This document shows positions 54,780 through 63,829 of a stretch of 64,000 nt of DNA, piece by piece. This DNA is from Myxococcales bacterium (lineage in GTDB: Bacteria; Myxococcota_A; Polyangia; Fen-1088): positions 62,001 to 126,000 of the forward strand of contig PLNW01000136.1 in NCBI GenBank assembly GCA_003142855.1. Reading direction: 5' to 3'. The position numbers were made by a program, and so were the translations under genes. How positions within the stretch are numbered: the first letter of the stretch is position 1; each line of letters begins with the position of its first letter. The notes under the pieces were generated by a model, which worked only from the letters and a program-made list of their open reading frames with translations, was not told the DNA's origin and ran no database searches.

Positions 54780-55991
54780 TCAGGCGCCCCCTTGCACAAT
54801 CTCGAAGCGGCGCCGAACCAGCGGCGTGGCCTGCCCAAGGTCATGGTCAATCGCCGTGCCATTCGCTGCGTACGCGAGTCGCCCGCGATGGTCTTTGCCG
54901 TCACGTTCGCTGATGAAAAACAGGATTTCTTCGTCGCGAAAGTGACGGGTCGGCTTGGGACGCTTGCTGCCGATGACCACGCAGGCCTTCTGGCTGGTGT
55001 GGGGTCGAAAGGTGTTCCTGCCCAGGCCGAGCACCGCCACCACGGCCACACGTTCGAGCAACCAGGAACGCAAATACGCCCATTGCTCGGCGCCAACCTT
55101 GTTGTGAGGAAGCACAATGGCCAGGCGTCCCTGCGGCTTGAGAAGTTCCACGCAGCGTTCGAGGAACAAGACATCGCGTTCGACGCGATGGCCGCGCGCA
55201 AGCTCATAGGAATCGGCGTAGTCGGAGCCCACGTCCCCGGCAAAGGGCGGATTGGTCAGCACAACGTCGAAGCCGCGAAATCTTGGCTCTTGCGCGCGCA
55301 TGAGGTCTTCCAAGAGCGGGGCTGGCTTGGCTCGGCGCTGGCGCTCCGGGCGCCTCAGACTGTCGACCTGCATGACCCGCGCAGTCTCCTGATCACTGGC
55401 GGCCAACATCACCCGGGCAACCCGCAGGGCCCGAGGATCTTGATCGAAGCCCCACACCGAGCAGCGGGGCTCCTGCAAAAGGGCGTGGCGAAGAAAGCCG
55501 CCCGAGCCGCAGGCCGGATCGACCACGCGCTCGCCGGGCGCGGGCTTGACCATGGCGACCACTTCGGCGATCACATGCCGGGGAGTGAAGTACTGGCCCT
55601 TCTGGCCTTTGGCGGCCCTTGTGACCATGAACTCGAAGATGGCATCGAGCCCGACCAAGTCATCCGCGAGCAAGCGCACCCGATTCAGCACCGAGGCACA
55701 GCGCACGAGCTCGGGCCCACTCAGGCGAGTCGTGGCCCCGGGCTCAAGAATCCCGCGCCATCGCTCGCCGGCCGCCCGCAACAGCCGGTTGACTTCGCAC
55801 ACGGCTCGGTCATCGCGCTGCCGCGCAAGAAAGGCTGCGCGGGCCCCGTCCCTTTCGTGCGCCAGCTTCGCCACAAGCAGCTTCAACGCCTCTTCGAAGG
55901 CGTCTTCACCGCTGTGGGCGCAGATGATCTCGTCGAGTCGAAGCGCCGCAGATTCCCAGTCGCCGTGACGAAACCCATGCCGTCTGGTCAT
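54780..55991 (-). CDS. Type I DNA N6-adenine methyltransferase subunit (HsdM-like)
   Basis: 403 residues from ATG at 55991; open codons further upstream to 56477 do not look like protein. Helical N-terminal part, then the SAM motif I in VVDPACGSGGFLRHA (near residue 160) and catalytic motif NPPF in VVLTNPPFAGD (near 250), preceded by the typical GQYFTPRHVIAEVV. It would methylate adenine N6 in DNA together with the HsdS-like protein. Shorter than usual HsdM by about 100 residues. Function as a solitary methylase or immunity unit is open. Confidence 0.9.
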   Translation of the reverse strand: MTRRHGFRHGDWESAALRLDEIICAHSGEDAFEEALKLLVAKLAHERDGARAAFLARQRDDRAVCEVNRLLRAAGERWRGILEPGATTRLSGPELVRCASVLNRVRLLADDLVGLDAIFEFMVTRAAKGQKGQYFTPRHVIAEVVAMVKPAPGERVVDPACGSGGFLRHALLQEPRCSVWGFDQDPRALRVARVMLAASDQETARVMQVDSLRRPERQRRAKPAPLLEDLMRAQEPRFRGFDVVLTNPPFAGDVGSDYADSYELARGHRVERDVLFLERCVELLKPQGRLAIVLPHNKVGAEQWAYLRSWLLERVAVVAVLGLGRNTFRPHTSQKACVVIGSKRPKPTRHFRDEEILFFISERDGKDHRGRLAYAANGTAIDHDLGQATPLVRRRFEIVQGGA

Positions 55992-56712
55992 GGGGCAACC
56001 GCAACTCCACCGGCGAGACAGATGCAGAAGAACCGTTCCATGCGGGCGGTTCACTCTAGCAGAGACCCTGCCGTCGCAATTCGCCATTCTCCGTCGATGA
56101 TACCCGGCTTGCTGACGCGCGTGTAGGACAGCGTCTGACACTGCGCCGCGGTTCTGACGTACATCGGTTTCAGCATCGCGTCTGACTGCTGCCAGGTCGT
56201 GCGGCGGGTACGCTGTCAACTGTGAAAAACATGTTGTTGGTCGGAGGCAACGGCCGCATTCGCTCGACCGCGCGCAGCCCGCGCGATGTCGGCGGCTGCC
56301 GGAGCCTGGAATCGGCCAACAGATACCTCCGGCCGAGACCAAGTTGGCTGCAGGCAGGCTGCCCGGCGTCCCTATCCCTCCCCCCCACCCCAATAACCCC
56401 GACCCCAAGTGACGCCCGGCAGTTTGTGTGCGACATCCGTCCCGACCAGCTCCTATGCCCCGTGCGGAAGGCCTCAACCGCTTCTCCGCACGGCGGCTAG
56501 GAGTGTTCCGCTCTCCCTCCCGTCTCCGATCTCAAGGAACCGGCTCTCTCACAACCTCCGTGGTTTAGGGACCGGGGACGGGAGGGAGAGCGGACTACTA
56601 CGCCTACCTCAGTTCTTCGATTCGTCGACGGCCGACGATCCGGCCCGCTGACTGCGCCGTCGGGCCGGCTTATCGGCCGGCTCTCGGAGGCGAATCCGGT
56701 GCGGCATTGCTA
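55992..56712. other. ORF-poor 720-base gap between HsdM and CPBP genes
   Basis: No gene can be supported here. Open frames (such as 56222-56500 on the plus strand) have poor composition for this genome, with PTPITPTP runs and no ribosome site. It contains two strong hairpins (56460-56594). The bases near 56670 also have the self-complementary GCCGGC twice. It may be a decayed gene, a mobile-element edge or a structured RNA. Confidence 0.7.
56460..56594. other. Two strong hairpins, structured element of unknown type
   Basis: Hairpin 1: CCGTGCGGA (56460-56468) with TCCGCACGG (56485-56493), 9 bp around a 16-base loop. Hairpin 2: an 18-bp perfect arm at 56507-56524 paired with 56577-56594, loop about 52 bases with further small complementary pieces (AACC and GGTT). 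Adjacent, in a non-coding stretch, so a structured RNA or mobile-element terminus is possible. No T-tract follows. Confidence 0.6.
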
Positions 56713-57717
56713 TCAGAGCGCCACCTTCGCGTTCCGCTTGTGCCGCCGCCAAAAGGCAAAGGCCAGGCCGGTGACGGCTAGCACCCAGACGCCGAAGAGC
56801 ACGGCTGAGGTGTAGGGGAATGCCAGCCGGACCGACGAGTCGGGCGTGAGCCGCGTGGGCAGCTCATGGCGATGGTCGAGAGCGAGCAGGTCCATGAGCA
56901 CGGCCACCGTTGCGTGCACGAGAAACCCTGCCCAGATGCTTCGAGTCTTCATCGACAGCGAGCCCAGCACGACGCCGGCCACCAGGGCCCCGCAGGCCTC
57001 AAGGTACGGCTTGGGGAAGTGAATCATCACGTAGGGGCAGACCATGAAAAAGATGGCGTTGCTGCCCAGAGCACGTGATCCCCGGACCCAGAAGCCGCGA
57101 AAGAACACTTCGAGGGCGAAGAATTGGCCCACGTAGAGCGCCTCCCAAACCGCGAGGTCGAGCCAGGAGCGAGACGCCAAGTGGTACATGGGATAGAAAG
57201 TCCCGAAGTCGCCCATGTGAGCGACCAGCGCCAGGACGGGAATCACCAACGCCAGGCAGAGCAGATAGATCCACGCGTGTTCCATAAACCCGCGCACGCG
57301 CAGGCCCAGATCAAGAGGATTCTCCTTGAACAGCAACGGCCAAACCGCCAACGGCAACAGGTAGGCCGAGTAGCGCGACAGGCCCCAATAGATGCGCCAG
57401 TAGAGATCCTCGTACAACCAGACGCGAAGGGTTCCGGGATGGTCCGCGTCGTATCGCTGCAACGCCGGCACGATGTGGGCGTCGAAGAACTCGAGGCTGC
57501 CAAAGTAGTTGATGAGGATGAGACAGAACGCGGCCAGCACCAGGGTTGCGGGCGTGCGCGGGTCGAGGCGTCCCCCTCGATTCTGGCGATGGACCGCCGC
57601 TGCGGCGTCAAGGGTCGCCCAGGTGTCGCGGAAAAACCAGACGATGATGGGCGCAAGGCCAGCCAGCAGGACGACCGAGATTCCGAACTGGCTGAGCGGG
57701 CTGTTGAGGGTGTTCAT
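56713..57717 (-). CDS. CPBP-family intramembrane protease-like protein
   Basis: 334 residues with about eight membrane helices. The ABI/CPBP motif is LEVFFRG near residue 210 (the usual EExxxR with Leu in the first position), followed by the His motifs MIHFPKP and FLVHATVAVLMDLLAL. CPBP proteins are Rce1-like proteases or self-immunity proteins. The change of the first Glu reduces certainty about catalysis, although the second Glu, the Arg and the two His are kept. The ATG lies near the small gene at 57812 on the other strand; the 720-base non-coding stretch is downstream. Confidence 0.88.
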   Translation of the reverse strand: MNTLNSPLSQFGISVVLLAGLAPIIVWFFRDTWATLDAAAAVHRQNRGGRLDPRTPATLVLAAFCLILINYFGSLEFFDAHIVPALQRYDADHPGTLRVWLYEDLYWRIYWGLSRYSAYLLPLAVWPLLFKENPLDLGLRVRGFMEHAWIYLLCLALVIPVLALVAHMGDFGTFYPMYHLASRSWLDLAVWEALYVGQFFALEVFFRGFWVRGSRALGSNAIFFMVCPYVMIHFPKPYLEACGALVAGVVLGSLSMKTRSIWAGFLVHATVAVLMDLLALDHRHELPTRLTPDSSVRLAFPYTSAVLFGVWVLAVTGLAFAFWRRHKRNAKVAL

Positions 57718-57811
57718 CCGTACCGGGGCTGGTTATCCCGGATTTCCCTGGTTCCCACAACTGACGCGTATGCGTTGACCCAGCCGCCGGACCGTGGCAA
57801 GAGATCGCATC

Positions 57812-58114
57812 ATGCCGGTAATCAAGTCGATCAAGGACGTTGTCGTGGGTCAAGCCATGCGATTGGCGGGCAGCCCCCGCGTGGCCAAGTTCGCCAGCGA
57901 TCCCCGCCTGATGAACGTGGCCATGAAGGCCCTCAGCCTGGGCGGCACGCTCAAGTCCGGAATGGACCGAGCTGGAGGCGTGGCAGCCGGAGTCCTCGGC
58001 TTGGCCACGCAGCAAGAGGTCGCCAACCTGCGCGCTACCATTCAGCAGTTGGAAGACACGGTGTCCACACTGGAGGCCAAGACGGCCGCAGCCAGGACCC
58101 AACCTGCCCCCTAG
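57812..58114 (+). CDS. Small helical/coiled-coil protein
   Basis: 100 residues from ATG at 57812 (AAGAGATCG upstream; a GTG at 57794 would add six residues). An amphipathic helical N-terminus (VIKSIKDVVVGQAMRLAGSPRVAKFASDPRLMNVAMKAL) with a Gly-rich middle and a C-terminal coiled coil (LATQQEVANLRATIQQLEDTVSTLEAKTAAA). It resembles phasin-like small proteins in outline but no family is confirmed. It lies between two minus-strand genes, and its codon use follows that of real genes here. Confidence 0.7.
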   Translation: MPVIKSIKDVVVGQAMRLAGSPRVAKFASDPRLMNVAMKALSLGGTLKSGMDRAGGVAAGVLGLATQQEVANLRATIQQLEDTVSTLEAKTAAARTQPAP

Positions 58115-58120
58115 GTGTTT

Positions 58121-59473
58121 CTACTGCGGGCAGTTCGGCGCGAGGCCGAGCCGAGGCAACCCGAAACATATGTGGGTCTGGCCAGAGCCGCTGAGGCCGT
58201 AGCAACGGGGGGCCGCCCAGCAAGTCTGTCGGTCGGTGCCGGGTTCACAGGCCGCCACCCAACGCCCCTGTGGCTGGCTGACGTAGTCGATCTCGAAGCT
58301 CGTTCCAGCCAGTGTCTCAGCCCCGATCACTCCATCGACCTGAGCGCCCGAGGGGAAATCCTCGTTGATGTTGCTGATGAGGTCGCTGGTATCGCTGACA
58401 ATGGCCGCAGGCAGGTCCGATCCGATCTCGAGATAGGCGGCAGCCGGCAAGGCCACACCCCCGCTGACGTCGCAAGGCTGAAAGCAACCGCCGTTGTTCT
58501 GGTTGGCCAGCGTCCATTCGATGCGGCGACCGCGCGCCAGCTCTGCGCAGGCCCCGGGCCACGCATCGCCCGAGTCGCCGTCCACCAGAGCCAAGCGCGA
58601 CACGGTCACCCAATGCGCAGGAATCGGATCCGTGGTGAGGGGCGAGTAGAGTGCCGGCTCCCCGGCTCCGAGCGGCACCGGCACCTGGCCACTCAGGCGC
58701 TGCCAGGCGCTCGCGCTCAGCACCAAGGGACCATGTCCCGTACTAAGCGCCAGAAGAAGATTGGTTCCGGAGGCTTGCAGCTCGACCTCTCCAGTCTTGC
58801 AGTTTTGCGCCGGCCCGTCGGGAGAGAATGCAGGAGGGTTGGCGCACACCCGCAGGACGACGCGGCTTGAGGGCAAACCCGGCAACCCGTTTCCCGAGGC
58901 AGTGGCCGCTGCCGTGCTTCCGCGCAAGCTGAATCTCATCACGGCGTATCCGTTCGCTGCCAGATCGGAATCACTGGCAGGAAGGTTACTGTAGATGGTC
59001 ATGGTGGCAGGCGTGGCAGGCTGAGCGGGGACTCGCGGAAGCGCGAAGGCCACAGAGAAGTTGAGCAGGATATCGCCGCCTAGAACTGCCGCCACCTGGG
59101 TGCTGGCATCACCCACCGCGCCCGCACAGAGATCGAAAAGGGTCACGCCGCGAAACGAGGCCCGCAGAGGCGCACTGGTGTCCGAAACGCCCAGCAACTG
59201 GATGTCCCCGGTGTAAGCCGTCGGTTCAGTCGTGGGCGACGGACAGACTCCGCGGCTCAGGCTGGACAGCAAGGAACCGGTGTCGATGACGAGCAACGGG
59301 GAGTCAGAGCCCACGGCGACCTTGGCCAGCGTGGCCCCCAAGTCTGGCCCGCCAGACGCGGTTGGCGCTCGTTGCAGCTCGATGGGACGGGAGTCGTACT
59401 CGAACACCGGCCCCTCGCTGCAGCCAGCGAGAGCGAAGATCAGAGGAAGAGTGCCGAGCAGTCGCACAAACAT
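58121..59473 (-). CDS. Aspartyl-protease-like lipoprotein
   Basis: 450 residues. Lipobox LAGC (Cys18), so it is lipid-anchored. The mature part resembles a retropepsin-like fold: LLVIDTGSLLSSL near residue 60 has the DTG of aspartyl proteases, and the second lobe-like segment AIVSDTSDLISNINEDF and GVIGAETLAGTSFEID is near the C-terminus. Cys-rich (CAELARG, CFQPCDVSGG and CWAAPRCYG). Whether it is catalytic is not known; it may be a structural protein. It begins three bases after the stop of the FadL-type gene, in one operon. Confidence 0.72.
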   Translation of the reverse strand: MFVRLLGTLPLIFALAGCSEGPVFEYDSRPIELQRAPTASGGPDLGATLAKVAVGSDSPLLVIDTGSLLSSLSRGVCPSPTTEPTAYTGDIQLLGVSDTSAPLRASFRGVTLFDLCAGAVGDASTQVAAVLGGDILLNFSVAFALPRVPAQPATPATMTIYSNLPASDSDLAANGYAVMRFSLRGSTAAATASGNGLPGLPSSRVVLRVCANPPAFSPDGPAQNCKTGEVELQASGTNLLLALSTGHGPLVLSASAWQRLSGQVPVPLGAGEPALYSPLTTDPIPAHWVTVSRLALVDGDSGDAWPGACAELARGRRIEWTLANQNNGGCFQPCDVSGGVALPAAAYLEIGSDLPAAIVSDTSDLISNINEDFPSGAQVDGVIGAETLAGTSFEIDYVSQPQGRWVAACEPGTDRQTCWAAPRCYGLSGSGQTHICFGLPRLGLAPNCPQ

Positions 59474-59476
59474 GAT

Positions 59477-60919
59477 CTAGAAGCTCACCGTGGTCATGAG
59501 CGCCAGCGTGTGCTGCAACATCTTATAGCTGCCGGCCGCGGTCGGGAGCGCCTGGCCCGCCAGGCGCGTCTGGCACGCGGGTGAGGAGAGATCATAGGCC
59601 GCCTGCTCACAGGCTGCGGCGGCAGCCGGGTTGAACACCGAATTGCTGACCGTCACGGGCACCATCCAGGTCAGCGCATAACCAGCCGCGATCCGCAGGT
59701 GGCGCCCGAGTGTGAACTCGGCGGCCAGCGCGGGCTCAAACTTCAGCCCGTCTACCGCGGCTGCATTCACGTTGGCTTCGGGCACAGCCGAGGTTTCCAT
59801 GCGCAGCGTCCCACTCCAGCGAAACCAGCGCAAGGGTGCGTGCACGAGACGCGCTCGCAGGTCCCAGCTATCCTGGAAACCGCGGTACAAGACCAACTGA
59901 TCCGCCAGGCCGTTGGCCCGAAGTCCGTTGCCGCTCGGGCCGACGAGGCGGATCGTGATCCGATCATATTCGCCATAGCGAACCCAACGCACGATCCCTA
60001 CCGCATCCAGGTGCGGGGTGGCGTGCCATGTGACCCCCGCTGTGAAGATATCGGGCAGGTGGTAGCGCATCTCGCTCGACACGCAGGGGCTGTGTCCGAC
60101 TGCAGAACAAAGATCGCGGGTCGCCGCCGTCGCAGGAGGTGTGACCTGGCTGCGTTCCATGGCCAGCTTGACGGTCCCGTCGCTGCCCAAAGGAGCGCTG
60201 GAGTAGGCCAGGCCCACTTCCCAGGCGGCCCGGCGAAAGTGGATGCCTCCCACTACGAAATAGGACGGCGCCTGAGTTCCGTCCGTCGCTAGGTCGTAGC
60301 GGGCCGCCGCGTTGGGATCCTCCACCGACGGGCTACCCAGTGCCGTGTCCTCGTCGAACACCAGATGGCCGTAGCTGAAGAGCAGCCCCGGCGCGACACC
60401 GACTTGCAACGAATCCGTGAGTTCGATGGCTAGCCCGGAAACCAGGGCGAGTTGTCGAGAGTCGACGCTCACCAGGTGATAGCGCGTGGGCGTTGCCACA
60501 TTGAAGCTGAGCTTCTGAGAAAATGGCGTGTAGGTGGCGATGGCCAGGGCGAATCGCCGCGCCACGCCCGCGCCCACCCCGAGAAAGCCCGCGGGGCCCG
60601 GTGGCCAGGCCATGGGCTGCTCGAGGCCACGGCCGGACGCCGATGGAAAACCACTTGTGCCGCCCGGCAGCCCCGTCGATGGCTCGATCGGGGCCCGATT
60701 AACCGTGACCTGGGTCGCGCGCAGTGAAGCCCCGAACATGAACTGATTGCCCTGGAGAAGGCCCAAGGCAGCCGGATTCCAGTACACCGCCGTCAAATCG
60801 CCGGTGGTGGGTCCGGAGAAGCCGAGACTGCCCACATGCGGATCGTCCAGCGGGCCAGCCAGCGCTGGCGTCGCAACAAGCAGCAAGGCCGCGGTCATGA
60901 GAATTCGACGGTAATGCAC
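59477..60919 (-). CDS. FadL/OmpP1-type outer-membrane transporter
   Basis: About 480 residues from GTG at 60919 (VHYRRILMTAALLLVATPALAG, a signal peptide with paired Arg); ATG at 60967 or 60898 are possible. The mature N-terminus carries the FadL-type segment SLGFSGPTTGDLTAVYWNPAALG, where the NPA plug signature is clear, followed by ATYTPFSQKLSFNVATP and VAPGLLFSYGHLVF strands. FadL channels take up long-chain fatty acids or aromatic compounds across the outer membrane. Operon with the aspartyl-protease-like lipoprotein. Substrate unknown. Confidence 0.85.
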   Translation of the reverse strand: MHYRRILMTAALLLVATPALAGPLDDPHVGSLGFSGPTTGDLTAVYWNPAALGLLQGNQFMFGASLRATQVTVNRAPIEPSTGLPGGTSGFPSASGRGLEQPMAWPPGPAGFLGVGAGVARRFALAIATYTPFSQKLSFNVATPTRYHLVSVDSRQLALVSGLAIELTDSLQVGVAPGLLFSYGHLVFDEDTALGSPSVEDPNAAARYDLATDGTQAPSYFVVGGIHFRRAAWEVGLAYSSAPLGSDGTVKLAMERSQVTPPATAATRDLCSAVGHSPCVSSEMRYHLPDIFTAGVTWHATPHLDAVGIVRWVRYGEYDRITIRLVGPSGNGLRANGLADQLVLYRGFQDSWDLRARLVHAPLRWFRWSGTLRMETSAVPEANVNAAAVDGLKFEPALAAEFTLGRHLRIAAGYALTWMVPVTVSNSVFNPAAAAACEQAAYDLSSPACQTRLAGQALPTAAGSYKMLQHTLALMTTVSF

Positions 60920-61066
60920 GGCGCCTAGGTGTCCACAGTATCGCGAGCGCAGGCCCCAGTCGACCATCCGCATCTCGTCGCGCGTGCGGCGTTGCTCTGA
61001 GCACCGCAGCGTTGACCACCCGCCTGCGGTGTTTCCAGTAGGAACAAACACGAAGGAGCAGCAGTC

Positions 61067-61339
61067 ATGATAACCGGTCATCGCCACATCGAACCCGCCG
61101 AGAACCCTCCAGAGCGCGAGGCTGCCAACAAGATCCAATTGGCGAGCAGACTCGACCGGCATCTTGCGCAGGCTGCCAAGCTGGCCTCGGAGTACGGCGT
61201 ATCGCCCGATGCCTTTGCCGCAGCAGCGTGGCATGCGTACCTGCACGCCTCGCCGGCCCTAGCCGAACACATCGAGCGACTCCAGTTCATGGCCAGCATC
61301 GAAGAATTGCGTACCGCCGGCCGGCTGGCCAAGGCGTAG
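61067..61339 (+). CDS. Small helical protein of unknown function
   Basis: 90 residues from ATG at 61067, with AAGGAG nine bases before, a good ribosome site. Helical, rich in Ala (LASRLDRHLAQAAKLASEYGVSPDAFAAAAWHAYLHASPALAEHIERLQFMASI). No recognised family. It lies in the plus direction between minus-strand genes, in a 435-base gap that also carries the FadL gene promoter, and its stop is 15 bases from the stop of the EnvC-like gene. Confidence 0.7.
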   Translation: MITGHRHIEPAENPPEREAANKIQLASRLDRHLAQAAKLASEYGVSPDAFAAAAWHAYLHASPALAEHIERLQFMASIEELRTAGRLAKA

Positions 61340-61354
61340 GGCTCTGATACCAGG

Positions 61355-62155
61355 CTAGCGCCTGGGCAGATCACGAACCACGTCACGCGGGTCGACTGAT
61401 CGGCGGATGCGCCACAACTCAAGTGAAATCACGGCGGCGCCATCCAAGTTCCGGCCGGCCAGGCCGAGAACCTGCCCTAGCTCGACCGGTTCGCCAGGAG
61501 CAACCACCACACCGCGCAGGCCAGACAAGACGCTGACCCATCCTGCTGGGTGTTGCGTCACCACGGCGTACCCGCCCTGGGGCAGGTTCTCCACGCGGCG
61601 GATCACACCGGCAGCCACAGCGCGCACGGGTTCGTTCAGTCGGGCCAGCAACTCGATTCCGTCACGACGCAACTCGGTCCCCGTGGGCCCGTCGCGACGG
61701 ATGCCAGGCACGCCCACCATGGCCCCGCGCACCGGGCGGGCAAATCGGCGAAGGGATTCGCCCGCGTCTGCAAGTGGCTCCACCCGCTGGCTGCGTGCCC
61801 GGTCAAGTGCCACCCGTTCGGCACGCACATGCGCAAGCTCTTCAATCAGGGTGCGAGTTTCGGAGAGACCCTTGCCGAGTGAGGTCAGCGCCAGATCAGC
61901 TGCTTCCGCGTCTTCCCGTCGTGACTCCGGACTACTCATGAAGCCCAGCTCGCGTCGGCGAGCGAGCCGGTAGGTCAGCAGCGCCTGCTCGCGCACCCTG
62001 GCTTCCGCCCCATCCTTCTGACCTTTCAGTACCTCCTGCCGCGTAGCGAGGCGTTGGGCGAGTCTTGCACCCTCGTCGAACGGTTCGTCCTGCGCCGCTG
62101 CGGCTGGCATCAGGAACAGCAACCAGACAAGCACCTTGAAATGGAAACTAGGCAT
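61355..62155 (-). CDS. EnvC-like murein-hydrolase activator with degenerate LytM
   Basis: 266 residues from ATG at 62155, which opens a signal peptide (VLVWLLFLMPAAAAQ). A coiled coil spans about 25-130, then a LytM (M23) domain. The zinc ligands of an active M23 enzyme are missing: the place of YAHL reads VSVLSGLRG and the final HFE reads SLELWR. Degenerate LytM proteins such as EnvC act by opening amidases, driven by FtsEX. Here it follows ftsX with an eight-base overlap, exactly the gene arrangement of an FtsEX partner. Confidence 0.88.
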   Translation of the reverse strand: MPSFHFKVLVWLLFLMPAAAAQDEPFDEGARLAQRLATRQEVLKGQKDGAEARVREQALLTYRLARRRELGFMSSPESRREDAEAADLALTSLGKGLSETRTLIEELAHVRAERVALDRARSQRVEPLADAGESLRRFARPVRGAMVGVPGIRRDGPTGTELRRDGIELLARLNEPVRAVAAGVIRRVENLPQGGYAVVTQHPAGWVSVLSGLRGVVVAPGEPVELGQVLGLAGRNLDGAAVISLELWRIRRSVDPRDVVRDLPRR

Positions 62156-63050
62156 CGAGCCAGCCCGGCACAGGAGTGGAGAGGTAGCCAAGCACCCAAC
62201 CAAGCATAGGAGCAGCCAAGAGACCCACGGCGGACTCCCACAAGCCCAGAGAAAACCCCGCCGGCGTCGATGCAATGCCGAGTGCACTTTCGACCGCAGT
62301 CAGCAGTGCGGGCCAGGCGAGGCGCAGAACCACCAGCGCGGCGAGCGCACCCGTCAACCCCGCGGTGGCAAGCGCGATGTTCGCGGGCAGCCGAATATTC
62401 GCCGCAGTCTCGCCGAGAATCACCAGGACCTGCGCCTGCCGCCGTCGGCTTTCCCTCCCGCGCAAAACCGTGCCGACGAGAAACGAGAGGGCCGCGATGC
62501 CCGCGGCCAGAACCACGGCCCAGCCCAAGCGTTGGCCGAAGCGAACCCAGGCGCCAAGACGTGCCACGCCATCTGTCATGGCATCCACATCCGCCACCCC
62601 TGCCAGTCCGCGCAGGCGTCGAGACAGTTCCGCTGCCCGTTGCGGCAGGTCCACCGAGGCTGCAAGCGCGACTTCGATAGAGCGCGGGAAGTAGCCGGGT
62701 TCGAGATCGTTCATCCACGAGCCTGTACCCGACGACGGCCGTGCCGCATCCCGCAGCCGCGCGAGGGCTTCGGCCGGTTCAACCAAGCGCACGCGAGCCA
62801 CGCCCGGCCGCCGCTGCAGCAGGTCGGTCAGCTGAACAACTTGGTCCGGTTCCATCTCGTCCCGCAGGAAGGCGATCACATGCACACTCTGACCCACGGT
62901 GTTCATCCAGCCTCGCGTCGCGCGCAGCCCCAGGACGGTTGCGCCGCTGACAAGTCCGAGGACCAAGAACGAAGTGGCCGCGGCCCACAGGGCACGGCGC
63001 TGAGATGCGGACTGCCGCCGTGCTCGGCGCAGGATCCAGGCGACAGTCAT
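62148..63050 (-). CDS. ftsX: Cell-division ABC permease FtsX
   Basis: 300 residues. N-terminal helix (ALWAAATSFLVLGLVSGATVLGL), a large extracytoplasmic loop (about 50-165, with VHVIAFLRDEMEPDQVVQLTDLLQRRPGVARVRLV), then three helices typical of FtsX (VVLAAGIAALSFLVGTVLRG, LATAGLTGALAALVVLRL, AVGLLAAPMLGWVLGYL). FtsX transmits ATP hydrolysis by FtsE to the periplasmic EnvC-like partner and thereby to amidases. Overlaps ftsE by four bases and the EnvC-like gene by eight, so all three are coupled. Confidence 0.92.
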   Translation of the reverse strand: MTVAWILRRARRQSASQRRALWAAATSFLVLGLVSGATVLGLRATRGWMNTVGQSVHVIAFLRDEMEPDQVVQLTDLLQRRPGVARVRLVEPAEALARLRDAARPSSGTGSWMNDLEPGYFPRSIEVALAASVDLPQRAAELSRRLRGLAGVADVDAMTDGVARLGAWVRFGQRLGWAVVLAAGIAALSFLVGTVLRGRESRRRQAQVLVILGETAANIRLPANIALATAGLTGALAALVVLRLAWPALLTAVESALGIASTPAGFSLGLWESAVGLLAAPMLGWVLGYLSTPVPGWLDA

Positions 63051-63829
63051 GACGACTCCTCGCCCGAGGAGCGGCGGGCGGATGACCGAATCGCTTGGGA
63101 CGACTCAGCGTTCTTGGGCTCGCTCTCGCCGGCAAAACTAACCGGCGCGGGCACGAGACCGATGGCTGGCGCGCCGGCAATGCGGCCACCTTCCAAGTGA
63201 ACTCGCCTGCCACCCGCATCCACCAGCATCTGAGAGAAGTCGGGATCGCAAGTGGCGCACAAGACAGCGCAACCCCGCTCGCGAGCCCAGACAAGTGCGC
63301 GAACGATGCCCTCGCGGTCGTCTCCGCCCATACCCGCAGCCGGCTCATCCATCACGACCAGTGGCGGGGGGCCTACCAAAGCGCGTGCAAGTGCGACCAG
63401 GCGTTGCTGGCCCGTGGACAAAGACCGGGCCAGTCGGTCTTCCCAGGCCGAATCAGCTACCATGGCCAAAGTCTCGCGCGCGTCTGCCTCAGCCGAATCG
63501 ATCGGCTCGCCGCGAACGGCCAGGGCCAGCATGATATTCTCCAGCACGGTTTCGTCCGGGATGAGCAAGGGCTCAGGTGGCAGATATCCAACGTTGCGGC
63601 GAACATAGGGCAGCGACGACGCCTGCAGGCCGACGATGTTGTGCTCCGCTATCCAGACGGAACCCGAGTCTGGGGCTCGAGCTCCGGCTGCCACGGCCAG
63701 CAGGGAACTCTTGCCCGAACCGGTCAGCCCCTGCACAACTACCAACTCACCGAAAGACACTCCGAGTGTCACATCTTGGAGAGCCGGGCTACCCGCACGC
63801 AGGTAGGAAACGCCTTCGAGCCAAATCAC
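63047..63829 (-). CDS. ftsE: Cell-division ABC ATPase FtsE
   Basis: 260 residues. Walker A GLTGSGKSS near residue 38, signature LSTGQQRLVALARALV, Walker B PLVVMDEPAAG and the H-loop replaced by CDPDF (no His after ATC). The C-terminus has an extra Glu/Ser-rich tail of about 30 residues not in standard FtsE. As the first gene of ftsE-ftsX-envC it should power septum splitting. The absence of the switch-loop His could lower ATPase activity, a detail worth testing. The start is ATG 63829, where the ABC fold begins. The 170 bases to the window end show nothing certain. Confidence 0.92.
   Translation of the reverse strand: MIWLEGVSYLRAGSPALQDVTLGVSFGELVVVQGLTGSGKSSLLAVAAGARAPDSGSVWIAEHNIVGLQASSLPYVRRNVGYLPPEPLLIPDETVLENIMLALAVRGEPIDSAEADARETLAMVADSAWEDRLARSLSTGQQRLVALARALVGPPPLVVMDEPAAGMGGDDREGIVRALVWARERGCAVLCATCDPDFSQMLVDAGGRRVHLEGGRIAGAPAIGLVPAPVSFAGESEPKNAESSQAIRSSARRSSGEESS

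Noticed and set aside
56222-56500. 92-codon plus-strand frame between HsdM and CPBP genes
   Set aside because: Composition unlike neighbouring proteins and covers hairpin bases; no ribosome site.
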